Numbered from the stretch's first letter, positions 49,837 through 56,963 are shown. The stretch is 64,000 nt of DNA from Streptomyces sp. CMB-StM0423 (GCF_002847285.1 NZ_CP025407.1:2234501-2298500), one strand, 5' to 3'. Made by a program: numbers and translations. The notes: a model not told the origin generated them from the letters alone.

Positions 49837-50287
49837 CGGTAAACCCCTGGGCAGATGCGTCCGCCTGCGCGGCAAGGCTGCTGAATACGGACTTCATGAG
49901 GCCACGGCTGGCTTGCTCGAATTCCTCTACGGCCTCCGGGGTGGCGCCGAGGTCTGCGCAGGCCCGGCTAAATTCGATCAATTCCTTGAGCGCAACGGCG
50001 GGTTGATCGAGCGACGGCAGCCGCTGCATTTCGCCCGTTCGGTTGTCGGTAAGGCCGTAGGAGCGGGGTGTGCTGCGAGTTCGATGAAGGTACCCGAGAT
50101 CGTGCAGTCGTTGGAGATGGTAGGCCACTGAGGATGTCGACTTGAGTCCGACGGCGTCGCCGACCTCACGGTGGGTGGGCCAGTTTCCGCGCTCCTGGGC
50201 TGTACGGAAGTAGTCGAGGATGTTCTGTTGAATCGGGGTGAGCTTGTGGTCAGTTTTGTTGCCGCGCCGTTCGGTCGGGCGTGTCAT
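49829..50287 (-). CDS. LexA-like DNA-binding protein lacking the peptidase domain
   Basis: A 152-residue protein. Residues 15-75 are a LexA winged helix (LTPIQQNILDYFRTAQERGNWPTHREVGDAVGLKSTSSVAYHL, with YLHRTRSTPRSY as the wing). The C-terminal half is helical and acidic, with no Ser-Lys protease motif (the Ala-Gly cut site and S24 box are absent). It therefore cannot self-cleave like LexA. It precedes the Crp-like gene in the same operon and may control the island. Confidence 0.8.
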   Translation of the reverse strand: MTRPTERRGNKTDHKLTPIQQNILDYFRTAQERGNWPTHREVGDAVGLKSTSSVAYHLQRLHDLGYLHRTRSTPRSYGLTDNRTGEMQRLPSLDQPAVALKELIEFSRACADLGATPEAVEEFEQASRGLMKSVFSSLAAQADASAQGFTDA

Positions 50288-50697
50288 TTGAATTGGGCCT
50301 TACTTGTGCAATTGATGTCGTCACGGTGGGAGGATGGCTCGTGAGCCGTTTCGCGACGGGTTGGTCATTTTTAATTTTGGCGCGGTTTTCGAATTAGCTG
50401 AGCACGAATGCAAAAACCGTACACGGGAAATCACGGAAATGTGTCGGCAAGGACCAGCGGCCACCCAAGCTGGCAAAGACGCTGGGCCGCTTGCGTGGCT
50501 TTGTTGTCAGGCGGGTGGTCCTACGCGGGGCCAGATCTCGTCGGTCAGCCGCTCCATGTCGCGGAGATCCACGCCGTGGCGCAGGACAATGATAGTAGTC
50601 GATGGCGATTGCCTCGATCGAGGACTTCGACATTTCCCTCCTTACGGTGCACATGATTCCGAGGGGCAGCGCCTCCCGCTTTCCTCACGCTCAGCGG
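50288..50697. other. 410-base gap without a convincing gene
   Basis: The left part holds AT-rich sequence (TTTTTAATTTTGG around 50,369) that probably contains the promoter for the LexA-like gene. On the minus strand AAGGAGG at about 50,645 is followed by an ATG, but the frame soon loses codon bias, and another frame reads GVDLRDMERLTDEIWPRVG to a stop near 50,515. This may be a broken small gene. Confidence 0.35.
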
Positions 50698-51198
50698 CTA
50701 CTCGGGCGGGAGTAAGAATTCATGGGTCCCGGAGTTCCGGGCTTGAATCGCTGTCGTGATACGGCGGGACAGCAGGCGATCGGTAGTGCAGTTCGGAGCG
50801 TCCGCCAGCGGGATCAGGTGTTTACTCTTCAGCTCGCCGGGAGGCAGTACGATGCTGTCCCATTCACCCGTGCGGAGCGGTTCGACATCGAATACGAAGT
50901 TCACGCCGGCGGGTTTGTCCCGGTCGGGATCGGCGCTGACCCATTCGGTCACCAGCAACCGCACCGCCGTGCGCCGCAGGCGGGTCTCCTCATGAACCTC
51001 CCGCGAGAGGGCGGCTGGAGGGTCCTCGTCCTCCTCGACGGCGCCACCGATCAGAATCAGACCGCGGGTGTGGTAAGTGGGTTCGACCATCGCCACCCGC
51101 TGACCACCGGCATCACACAGCAGGGCCAGCGCACCTATCGCACACCGAGGCCACCGACGGCCGGGTCCACAGGAAGGGCGGACCAACGACTCAGGCAT
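50698..51198 (-). CDS. Nudix hydrolase
   Basis: A 166-residue protein with the Nudix box as GGAVEEDEDPPAALSREVHEET, written here as GGAVEEDED then SREVHEET, in which the metal-binding Glu residues are kept. The start at 51198 has GAGGGGGG before it and overlaps the upstream hypothetical gene by eight bases. Nudix enzymes hydrolyse nucleoside diphosphates linked to another group; the substrate is unknown. It lies next to the graspetide locus, but no link is proven. Confidence 0.85.
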   Translation of the reverse strand: MPESLVRPSCGPGRRWPRCAIGALALLCDAGGQRVAMVEPTYHTRGLILIGGAVEEDEDPPAALSREVHEETRLRRTAVRLLVTEWVSADPDRDKPAGVNFVFDVEPLRTGEWDSIVLPPGELKSKHLIPLADAPNCTTDRLLSRRITTAIQARNSGTHEFLLPPE

Positions 51199-51589
51199 AG
51201 CCCCCCTCAGGCAGGTGAAGCATCGGCCGACGTCGGTGCCGGACGCGACGGGTCGGTGTACGAAGAGCCGTCGGACGCTGGCTGGTTCGACAGCGGCTGC
51301 CCCGGAACCAGTTCGCACGGGCGGGGGCGAGAACTGGCTGCGGGCGCGCCGAGGGCCTTCTCGCAATAAACTCGGTGCAGCCCTCATCCGTGCCGACCAT
51401 CAGGGCGCGGGCATGGGAAAGCACGACGGGGTCGACCGCAGCCCACACCGGCCCCCAGTCGGGCGTCATCACACGGGCGTCGATCAGCGCGCGACCCAGC
51501 TCCTCCCAGCCGGGCCGCACGTCGTCCGGGCCCGGGGCCGGGCGCTCGGTGCGTGCGGGGGTGCCGCCGGGTCCTTCGTCATCGGGCAT
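51191..51589 (-). CDS. Hypothetical protein coupled to the Nudix gene
   Basis: 132 residues. The first 80 look like a folded acidic domain (GWEELGRALIDARVMTPDW, GPVWAAVDPVVLSHARALM). The last 50 are Arg/Pro-rich and of different character (TPTRRVRHRRRPML), which may mean a frameshift near 51,350. The stop lies within the Nudix start, so they are translationally linked. Family not recognised. Confidence 0.6.
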   Translation of the reverse strand: MPDDEGPGGTPARTERPAPGPDDVRPGWEELGRALIDARVMTPDWGPVWAAVDPVVLSHARALMVGTDEGCTEFIARRPSARPQPVLAPARANWFRGSRCRTSQRPTALRTPTRRVRHRRRPMLHLPEGGYA

Positions 51590-51939
51590 GGTCGAAGCCT
51601 CCTTGGTGTCGGTGCTGTGGGCTCAGGCGCCCGCGGGAGCGGGCCGCAAGGCTTGTACGCCCGGCGCGTGCAAGCGCGATTGGACGCGCCGGCCGATGCC
51701 CGCCCTGCCATCCGTCCGGCAGGTGGGTCGCCCGCTCCCGGGCCAGGTCGCTGTCCGGGAGCGGGAGTTCGTATCCGTTGGTGCCGGGGCGCCAGCGATG
51801 AAGATCGCTGAGCCGGCGCCCCCGGCGCCCCGCCGGGCGGGGCCGCGTCCGCTGACCAAGCGGGACGCGCTCGGGGCGCCCCGGCCTCATCCGGGGAGGG
51901 AACGGGGCGGTCGGGGTTCCTTTCACGCGGATGGATGGG
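51590..51939 (-). other. 350-base intergenic region holding one copy of a long repeat
   Basis: No gene is supported. The right half (51802-51886) is one copy of the repeat that recurs at 54929-55011. On the minus strand it forms GC hairpins (TCCCGCT...AGCGGA and GGCCCCGCC...GGCGGGGC), lying 54 bases after the maturase stop and about 210 before the next gene. Confidence 0.55.
51802..51886 (-). repeat. Direct repeat A of the graspetide locus
   Basis: About 85 bases (starting AGATCGCTGAGCCGGCGCC and ending CCCCGGCC) match 54929-55011 in the same orientation with only a few substitutions and one- or two-base gaps. The two copies lie at the two ends of the RiPP gene set. Confidence 0.75.
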
Positions 51940-52970
51940 TCAGGCGGGTGTTCCGCAGGAATGCGCCGCAGCCGGCGTAGGCTCGGTGCGCCCGGCGGCC
52001 AGCGTGCGGGCGAGTGAAGTGGCGATGGTCAGCCGTGGCAGTTCGCACTGGAGCCAGTCGTGCTGGCCGGCCGGATTCAGGTCCACCAGCCACCAGCAAC
52101 CGGCCCTGTCGACGAGGAGATCCAAAGCGGCGTAGACGAGGTGGTAATGGTCCATCAGTGCACGCACGCCTGACCGCACCGCCTCGGGCACTTCGGTGTA
52201 GCTGTAGGTCAAGGCGTCGTAGTCGGCGCGGAAGTCGGCGCGCGAGGCCGGGCTGTGCGCATCGATGCGGGCCGCGTGCATCTGGTGACCGACGACGACG
52301 AGTCGAACCTCGAATGCTTTGGTGATGGTGTGCTGTAGCTGATGTGCGGCCAGAGCGAGGGAGTCATCTAGCCGGGATGCTTCGATGGGAGTGGTGAGCA
52401 GCAGTCGGCGTGTGCCGTCTGCGTGGGTGATCATCGGGGTTTCCAGCGCCTTGAGTGACACCCCGCAGAGTTCTCGGCGAAGTACGTTGCGCCGGTGGGG
52501 TGGTTGCCGATCCAGGTGGGTGGGACCGCCAGGCCACAGCGCCGGGCCACGGTCAGCGCCTGGGGCTTGTTCTGCGCGGCCCGGGTGTCGCGTAGATGGT
52601 TGACGTGCAGGCAGTCCAGCGAGCCGAGCACTCCGGTGAGCGCGACGGTCGATTCGCGGCTGATCCAGTCGGCATCCGCGCGCTGGAGACCGTCAGGGGC
52701 ACCGGCGGGCTGCGGGTGCCACCAGTAGATCGCCCCGATCTCCACAAGCCGGACCTCGCGCCCGTGCGCTTGCAGAGTGCCGTGCCAGCCGGTGCGGTCG
52801 AGCGTGGCGTCAAGATGGACGTGTTGGGGGAAGTCGGCCAGGTCGAAGCGGACTACTGGCACCTTCATCTCGGCTAGCTGAAGGATGACCCGGTCAGCCG
52901 TCACGTCGCCTTGGGTGGCGATCACGCAGACCGGACGGTGTCCGGTCTGCGTGATGTTGCTCTGTGTCAC
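51940..52970 (-). pseudogene. ATP-grasp ribosomal peptide maturase (graspetide type), split by a one-base frameshift
   Basis: GTG at 52970 opens a frame of 179 residues with the N-terminal domain of SAV_5884-type maturases (GDVTADRVILQLAEMKVPVVRFD, IYWWHPQP, VNHLRDTRAAQNKPQALTVARRCG). Near 52,474 the frame breaks: GAGAACTCT reads as N-S-A and runs to a stop at 52431. Adding one base (GAG-GAA-CTC) gives E-L-C-G-V-S-L-K and continues to 51940 with the rest of the ATP-grasp fold (LQHTITKAFEVRLVVVGHQ, metal-binding DLNPAGQ). ATP-grasp maturases link Ser/Thr or Lys side chains to Asp/Glu in precursor peptides. Either the gene is inactive, is decoded by a shift, or the read has an error. Confidence 0.82.
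52921..52955 (-). promoter_or_regulatory. Perfect 16-bp palindrome inside the start of the maturase gene
   Basis: ATCACGCAGACCGGAC (52921-52936) and GTCCGGTCTGCGTGAT (52940-52955) are exact inverses around GGT. They cover codons 6-17 of the maturase, 15 bases after the GTG, and lie about 60 bases after the precursor stop. On RNA this is a very stable hairpin; on DNA it is a long operator-like site. Confidence 0.7.
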
Positions 52971-53016
52971 CAGATGCCCGTTTCCAACCGGCCGGCCTGG
53001 CACGCGAGAGTGGCGG

Positions 53017-53256
53017 TCAGCACAGGTCCTCGGTCTCCGACTCGTTGGGCACGCCGAGATCATCGTTTCCACCCCGGCAGGTGATAGTGGCGGAGCAGGT
53101 GGAATCGGCCTGTGGGCTGCCGTCGGGCAAAACGCTGACCTGACGCGCCGGGTCGTACGCGCCGCCCACTCCGTGCGCTTGCCGGGTGGCGGTCGGTTGC
53201 TTGGTGACACAGAGCTGGAGCGCCAGGGGCGCATTCGGCGGTGTGGTCAGGTACAC
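53017..53256 (-). CDS. Graspetide precursor peptide 1
   Basis: 79 residues from a GTG with GGAGG seven bases upstream. The leader begins YLTTPPNAPLALQLCV and contains the conserved-looking AYDPARQVSVLPDGSP. The core region from about residue 50 is rich in Ser/Thr (S52, T53, S55, T57, T59) and then in acids (D65, D66, E72, E74, E76, D77), the donors and acceptors that ATP-grasp maturases join. It ends in Cys79, with further Cys at 54 and 60. It lies 46 bases upstream of the maturase. I recognise the overall type of ATP-grasp-target peptides, not this exact sequence. Confidence 0.75.
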   Translation of the reverse strand: MYLTTPPNAPLALQLCVTKQPTATRQAHGVGGAYDPARQVSVLPDGSPQADSTCSATITCRGGNDDLGVPNESETEDLC

Positions 53257-53533
53257 GAAGAATCCTCCAATGGAATGGACCGGGTTGGGATGAAGCAGCC
53301 TGCCGCTTCCCGGGGCAGGGCTACGCGGTGCTGGAGATGCGCCCCACAGGACCGGGGCCGCTGGTGAAGAGCGCAGGGCGGCGGCTGCGGAGCGACCCTG
53401 CGGATAGCTCGCGAACCGCGGGCTGTCCGCCGCGCGCCGTCGGTGTGGAATGGGGGGGGCACTGAGAGCGATCGAATCGCCGACAGCGCCGCCCGGCCGG
53501 TGTGATCGTTCGGCCACCTCGCGGTGGGCGCAG

Positions 53534-53773
53534 TTAGCACTGGCCTTCCCCCGCGGGGAAGACGTCCATCATCTCGTATTCAGTGGCGGTAGCTTCACCG
53601 CCACAGGTGTTGCTTCGCTGGTAAGTATCAGCGGATCGCGGGGTGCCGTCCGCTCGGACGGTCACCTGGAGCTTGGAGTCGAAGCGTTCGCCGGGTGCGG
53701 CGACATACGCCGGGACATCTGCCAGGCGGGTGAACCTGTGCAGGACGAGGGGAATGCGGAGCGCTGTTGACAC
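53534..53773 (-). CDS. Graspetide precursor peptide 2
   Basis: Also exactly 79 residues, from a GTG with AAGGAG five bases upstream. It aligns with precursor 1: RFDSKLQVTVRADGTP (30-45) against AYDPARQVSVLPDGSP (33-48), then SADT against QADST, and T-C-G-G against T-C-R-G-G. The core has T50, S54, T56, T62, T64 with E60, E65, E67, D70, E76 and also ends in Cys79. The two genes are therefore paralogues with differing cores served by one maturase. There are 277 bases between them with no gene. Confidence 0.7.
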   Translation of the reverse strand: MSTALRIPLVLHRFTRLADVPAYVAAPGERFDSKLQVTVRADGTPRSADTYQRSNTCGGEATATEYEMMDVFPAGEGQC

Positions 53774-53964
53774 AAGGTCTCCTTGCGTCGGATGGAACAG
53801 GTTTGTAGATGTGAGATGAGAACCGTCTTTTCAGCAGGGCACTCCGGCGGTCCCCTCGACTCGGTCATGGGTCGCCCCCACGCATTGGTGCCCGCCGCCG
53901 GTCCAGTAGACGGCTGGCAGCGAACGCCTTCGTGCTCCCCCGCCTGTCGGGTTCGGCGCGGGGA

Positions 53965-54051
53965 CTAGCTTCCGGGTGCTGCGCTTGCCAGTACGAAAAG
54001 GCAGATGGCGATCACGGCAACGGCGAGCCAGACGAACGGCCACAGGCTCAC
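53965..54051 (-). CDS. 28-residue single-pass membrane peptide
   Basis: The GTG start overlaps the methyltransferase stop as GTGA. The peptide is one hydrophobic helix: SLWPFVWLAVAVIAI, then CLFVLASAAPGS. No charged residue occurs at all. The coupling, the codon bias (mostly G/C at third positions) and the clean membrane profile support a real gene. It might anchor, help export, or act as a small toxin-like or leader peptide in the RiPP locus; the function is unknown. Confidence 0.6.
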   Translation of the reverse strand: MSLWPFVWLAVAVIAICLFVLASAAPGS

Positions 54052-54851
54052 CGGTCGCCTCCGCGCTGCCCGATCAGCAGATGGGCCTGGCTGACTTCGC
54101 GGAACCGCTCGGTCGGTTCCCAGGCGCGCAGCAAGGCTCGAAGGTCGGCCTCATACGCCGCCTGCCCCTCGCCCAGCAGCGTTACGGAGGAATGGGCCTG
54201 GGACCACTGCCAGCGAACGAGGTCGTCGAGTTCGACATCGATGAGGTAGTCGGTCGTGATCCGAGTTAGGTGTCCGAAGTCCGAGTGACGGAAAAAGCCC
54301 TCGTGATCAGTCTGCGGCCGGGTGAATTCTCCGGTCGGTCCCGCAATCCGGTTCAGGCCCAGGTGCCGGCTGCGAACCTTTTCCAGGATGGGCGTCCAGG
54401 ACGGCTTGGGGTAACCGGGCCAGCGGTGCGACAGCAGCGCCACGCACCCGCCCGGCGCGATGAGTTCGTGCAGTACGCGCAGCACCCGGCCGCGGTCCAT
54501 CCAGTGGAAAGCATCCCCGATGACGGCCAGTGAGAACGGCCCCAGGCTGTTCGGGAGGTCCTCCACGGTGCCCTCGTGCCACTCGATGGCGTGGCCCTCG
54601 GCCGCCGCCAAGCGGCGGCCCTCCTCCAGCATCTCCTGGCAGGGGTCCACCGCGAGCACGTCTAGGCCGTGAGCGGCCAACGCACGTGCGACGACGCCGG
54701 TGCCGGTGCCGAGGTCGAGCACCCGGGCGCCGGGCCCCCCACCGGCTAATCCGGCAACGTGGTCCAGCAGCTCGTCCGGGTAGCCCGCCCGGGCGCGGTA
54801 GAAGGCGGCGGTACCGGCAAAGATCCCACCTGGATCGACATATAACGACAC
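54048..54851 (-). CDS. SAM-dependent class I methyltransferase
   Basis: 267 residues. SAM loop VLDLGTGTGVVARALAAHG, followed by VLAVDPCQEML and a GDAFHWMDRGRVL segment typical of the trans-aconitate/UbiE-like group. It is not the PIMT type that accompanies known aspartimidylated graspetides. GTG at 54851 has GGGAG five bases upstream; an ATG four codons earlier has no ribosome site. It is the first gene of the minus-strand RiPP set, followed by the 28-residue peptide and the two precursors. Its substrate might be the precursor, but this is inferred from position only. Confidence 0.85.
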   Translation of the reverse strand: MSLYVDPGGIFAGTAAFYRARAGYPDELLDHVAGLAGGGPGARVLDLGTGTGVVARALAAHGLDVLAVDPCQEMLEEGRRLAAAEGHAIEWHEGTVEDLPNSLGPFSLAVIGDAFHWMDRGRVLRVLHELIAPGGCVALLSHRWPGYPKPSWTPILEKVRSRHLGLNRIAGPTGEFTRPQTDHEGFFRHSDFGHLTRITTDYLIDVELDDLVRWQWSQAHSSVTLLGEGQAAYEADLRALLRAWEPTERFREVSQAHLLIGQRGGDR

Positions 54852-54928
54852 GACATCTCCCATTTCTTAGCAGTTGTTCGCTCTGCTACTGATTGATGGT
54901 CTGCTGACCTCTGTTGCCAGGGCGTCGG

Positions 54929-55011
54929 AGATCGCTGAGCCGACGCCCCGGCGCCCCGCGTGGGGCGGGGCCGCGTCCGCTGCAAGCGGACACGCTCGGG
55001 GCACCCCGGCC
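54929..55011 (-). repeat. Direct repeat B of the graspetide locus
   Basis: Second copy of the repeat at 51802-51886, in the same orientation, 78 bases upstream of the methyltransferase start. It holds TCCGCT-TGC-AGCGGA and GC-rich stems. It could be a leader or promoter element, or the scar of a recombination that brought in the locus. Confidence 0.75.
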
Positions 55012-55125
55012 GCGCCGGGGGAGGGTCGCGGCCGGGGCTGATGGGGAACGTCCGCTGTGCCGGCGGCGGACGTCTTCGGGACCCCGCCCACCGGAGCCGG
55101 CCTCACGGCGGGCGGGGCGCCTTGA

Positions 55126-55167
55126 CCCGCCCCCTGGCCGGCTGTCCAGACACGGCCAGGGGGCGGG
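55126..55167 (-). terminator. Terminator after the Cys-rich hypothetical gene
   Basis: CCCGCCCCCTGGCCG (55126-55140) and CGGCCAGGGGGCGGG (55153-55167) form a perfect 15-bp stem with a 12-base loop, two bases from the stop codon of the gene at 55170. Confidence 0.8.
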
Positions 55168-55169
55168 AG

Positions 55170-55787
55170 TCAGTGTCTGCGCCGGCCGGGAATCAACTCG
55201 ATGACGGTGCAGCCGCGCAGCGCGCGCGTCATCTGGGAGGCCAGCACCCACGCCGCCGCGGGGTCGTCGTACGCCACCGTGACCTCGCCGGCCGGCACCG
55301 CGTGCTCGCCATCCGGGCGGTAGCTCAGGCCGTAGACACCGTCGATGTCGGGGTGCCGCACCCGGACCAGCGCTGCACCTCCCTCGCGCAGGTGGCGGCA
55401 CCACACCGGGGACTTCTCGGCGCACGGGGCGCAGACCGGGGGGTGGACGGTCACCTCGTTCTCCGGCCATCCGGGCACTTCGCTGTGGTCTTCCAGCAGC
55501 CACAGCACGCCGGACTCGTCCTCGTGTGCCGGGACGGCGCACACCTGGCACAGCAGCCTGAGCATCGCGCGGCGCTGCCGCTGGGGGTGGATGTGACCGA
55601 GTTGCGGGCGGCCGACGCCGCGGCGCAACGGCCGACGTGCCCAGAGCACGCCCATGGAGTCCCTGTCGAGGTCGTGCTCGTAGGCGTAGGCGATGCGACG
55701 GAAGTTGTGGATCACCAGGGGCTCGGAAAGGCGGTCCTCGCCGGTCCAGCGAGCCACGTACGGCACCGGAGGCCGGGCGACAGCCAC
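55170..55787 (-). CDS. Hypothetical Cys-rich protein
   Basis: 205 residues from a GTG with AGGAGG five bases upstream. The N-terminal part (VPYVARWTGEDRLSEPLVIHNFRRIAYAYEHD) is followed by a region with paired Cys: LLCQVCAVPAHED, then VCAPCAEKSPVWCRHL, a likely zinc site. The end (CTVIELIPGRRRH) is basic. Similar proteins occur in Streptomyces islands without known function. It is terminated by its own hairpin and so is separate from the RiPP genes downstream. Confidence 0.7.
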   Translation of the reverse strand: MAVARPPVPYVARWTGEDRLSEPLVIHNFRRIAYAYEHDLDRDSMGVLWARRPLRRGVGRPQLGHIHPQRQRRAMLRLLCQVCAVPAHEDESGVLWLLEDHSEVPGWPENEVTVHPPVCAPCAEKSPVWCRHLREGGAALVRVRHPDIDGVYGLSYRPDGEHAVPAGEVTVAYDDPAAAWVLASQMTRALRGCTVIELIPGRRRH

Positions 55788-55801
55788 GGCTACCTCCTCA
55801 T

Positions 55802-55830
55802 GTTGGCGTTGGCGTTGGCGTTGGCGTTGG
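55802..55830. repeat. GTTGGC hexanucleotide repeat
   Basis: Nearly five perfect copies of GTTGGC lie just upstream of the ribosome site of the gene at 55170. If a further-upstream start were used, the repeat would encode (Gln-Arg)n. Such tracts change copy number easily. Confidence 0.8.
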
Positions 55831-55931
55831 TGGTGGGGTGGCCGGCGCGTGAGATACCCCATGCGCTCGCACGCGCCGGCCACGGGCCCGAGCGGTCGGG
55901 CCAGGCCCGCCCCCCGGGGGGGGGCGTGTAG

Positions 55932-56114
55932 TCACCCGGCAGCGGGAGGGCAGGGAGGTTCAGGGGGAGCTGCGTCGGACGGGTAGCCGTACCAGTCCGG
56001 CGCTTCCCCAAGGCTCGCCAGCGCCGGCCTCGGGTTGAACGGCTCCGGCGGCTTCCGTTTCCGGGGTACCGGAGGGAGCTTGGGAGGCGGCGCCGGCCGC
56101 TCGGCGGCGCTCAC
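55932..56114 (-). CDS. Small Pro-rich hypothetical protein
   Basis: 60 residues from a GTG that overlaps the stop of the upstream recombinase-like gene (GTGA). The sequence is Pro/Lys-rich (AAERPAPPPKLPPVPRKRKPPEP) and ends PPEPPCPPAAG. It may be a disordered interaction partner. It is the last gene of the set 57163-55932. Confidence 0.55.
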   Translation of the reverse strand: MSAAERPAPPPKLPPVPRKRKPPEPFNPRPALASLGEAPDWYGYPSDAAPPEPPCPPAAG

Positions 56115-56533
56115 GACCCGCCCCGCAGCGAAAGCGGGGCGGTGGCCGCCGTCGGCCGTCCGTGCCCGTCGTCGGCGTCGTCCTCGCCCGCGGTGGTGGC
56201 GCAGTACCCGCCGGCCTGATGGACGATTCGGCGCAGGGCGCCGCCGCCGGCCTGGTCCCGGCTGATGCGGTCCCACGAATCGACGAGGCACACCGGGGAC
56301 GCCGCGGCCTGCCGCATCGCGCCGACCATCCGACGCCACTGCGGCCTCAGGTCGTCACACAGCGCGTGGTCCCCGCGGTCCACCCACTCTCCGGCCACGG
56401 CCCAGCCGCGCTCGGCCGCGTACTGCCGGCACCGCGCCAGGCGTTCCGCGAGGAAAGCGTCGGGTAGCGTCGCGCTCCGGTCGTAGATGAACACTAGGAC
56501 GGGCCTGCCCGCGACCTCAGTGCGCTCGCTCAA
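56111..56533 (-). CDS. Serine-recombinase N-terminal-domain-like protein
   Basis: 140 residues from a TTG with GGGAGG five bases upstream. The pattern VLVFIYDRSATLPD, LARCRQYAAERGWAVAGEWVD, RPQWRRMVGAMRQ and VDSWDRISRD follows the resolvase catalytic domain strand by strand, including the presumed nucleophile Ser in DRSAT and the late Arg residues. No DNA-binding helix-turn-helix or large-serine-recombinase extension follows, so it may be a truncated recombinase or a protein that reuses the fold. It is coupled on both sides to small genes. Confidence 0.6.
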   Translation of the reverse strand: MSERTEVAGRPVLVFIYDRSATLPDAFLAERLARCRQYAAERGWAVAGEWVDRGDHALCDDLRPQWRRMVGAMRQAAASPVCLVDSWDRISRDQAGGGALRRIVHQAGGYCATTAGEDDADDGHGRPTAATAPLSLRGGS

Positions 56534-56963
56534 GGCTGCCTCCCTCGTGCGCACGGGTCCCGGTCGGCCCGCCGGGGACGACAGCGCGCGGTCGAATCAC
56601 GCACAGCAGCTCGCGGCGCAGGTCCGCTGGTCTCGTGCACCCCCGGCCGCGGCCGGGGGGGATCACCCAGTGCAGCGAGTGCTCTTCCGCTTCGAGCGGG
56701 GGGACGCCGACGTAGTGGCTGGGGCCGCAGGGCACGGTGTGCTCCACGTCCCAGTCACGGGTCGAGCCCGGGGGCACGAGGAAGTAGAGGATCTTGCCCC
56801 ACGGGTCCTGGATGACGGGGCCCGCGCTGTCCCCCAGCTCCTTGAGGGCCAGCAAGCCGAGGCTTCGGTCGACGCGGACGGCGTCCCAGTACTCTCCTGC
56901 CTCGACCGCCCAGACGGTGCCCGGGGGCGGCATCCACTCCAGTCCGACCATGGTCGCGGTCAC
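56517..56963 (-). CDS. Hypothetical protein of the island gene stack
   Basis: 148 residues; GTG overlaps the stop of the 67-residue gene upstream. It begins TATMVGLEWMPPPGTVWAVE and has a compact domain through LGDSAGPVIQDPWGKILYFLVPPGS and HTVPCGPSHYVGVPP. I recall similar proteins in Streptomyces accessory regions but no function. Its 3' end overlaps the next start by 17 bases, which is a deep coupling. Confidence 0.65.
   Translation of the reverse strand: MTATMVGLEWMPPPGTVWAVEAGEYWDAVRVDRSLGLLALKELGDSAGPVIQDPWGKILYFLVPPGSTRDWDVEHTVPCGPSHYVGVPPLEAEEHSLHWVIPPGRGRGCTRPADLRRELLCVIRPRAVVPGGPTGTRAHEGGSLERAH

Noticed and set aside
53257..53533. A possible extra precursor or leader between the two precursor genes
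   Set aside because: All frames lack the conserved leader pattern and show no codon bias.
53831..54043. A minus-strand frame that might be a third precursor
   Set aside because: It lacks the leader motif, overlaps the better-supported 28-residue peptide and has no ribosome site.
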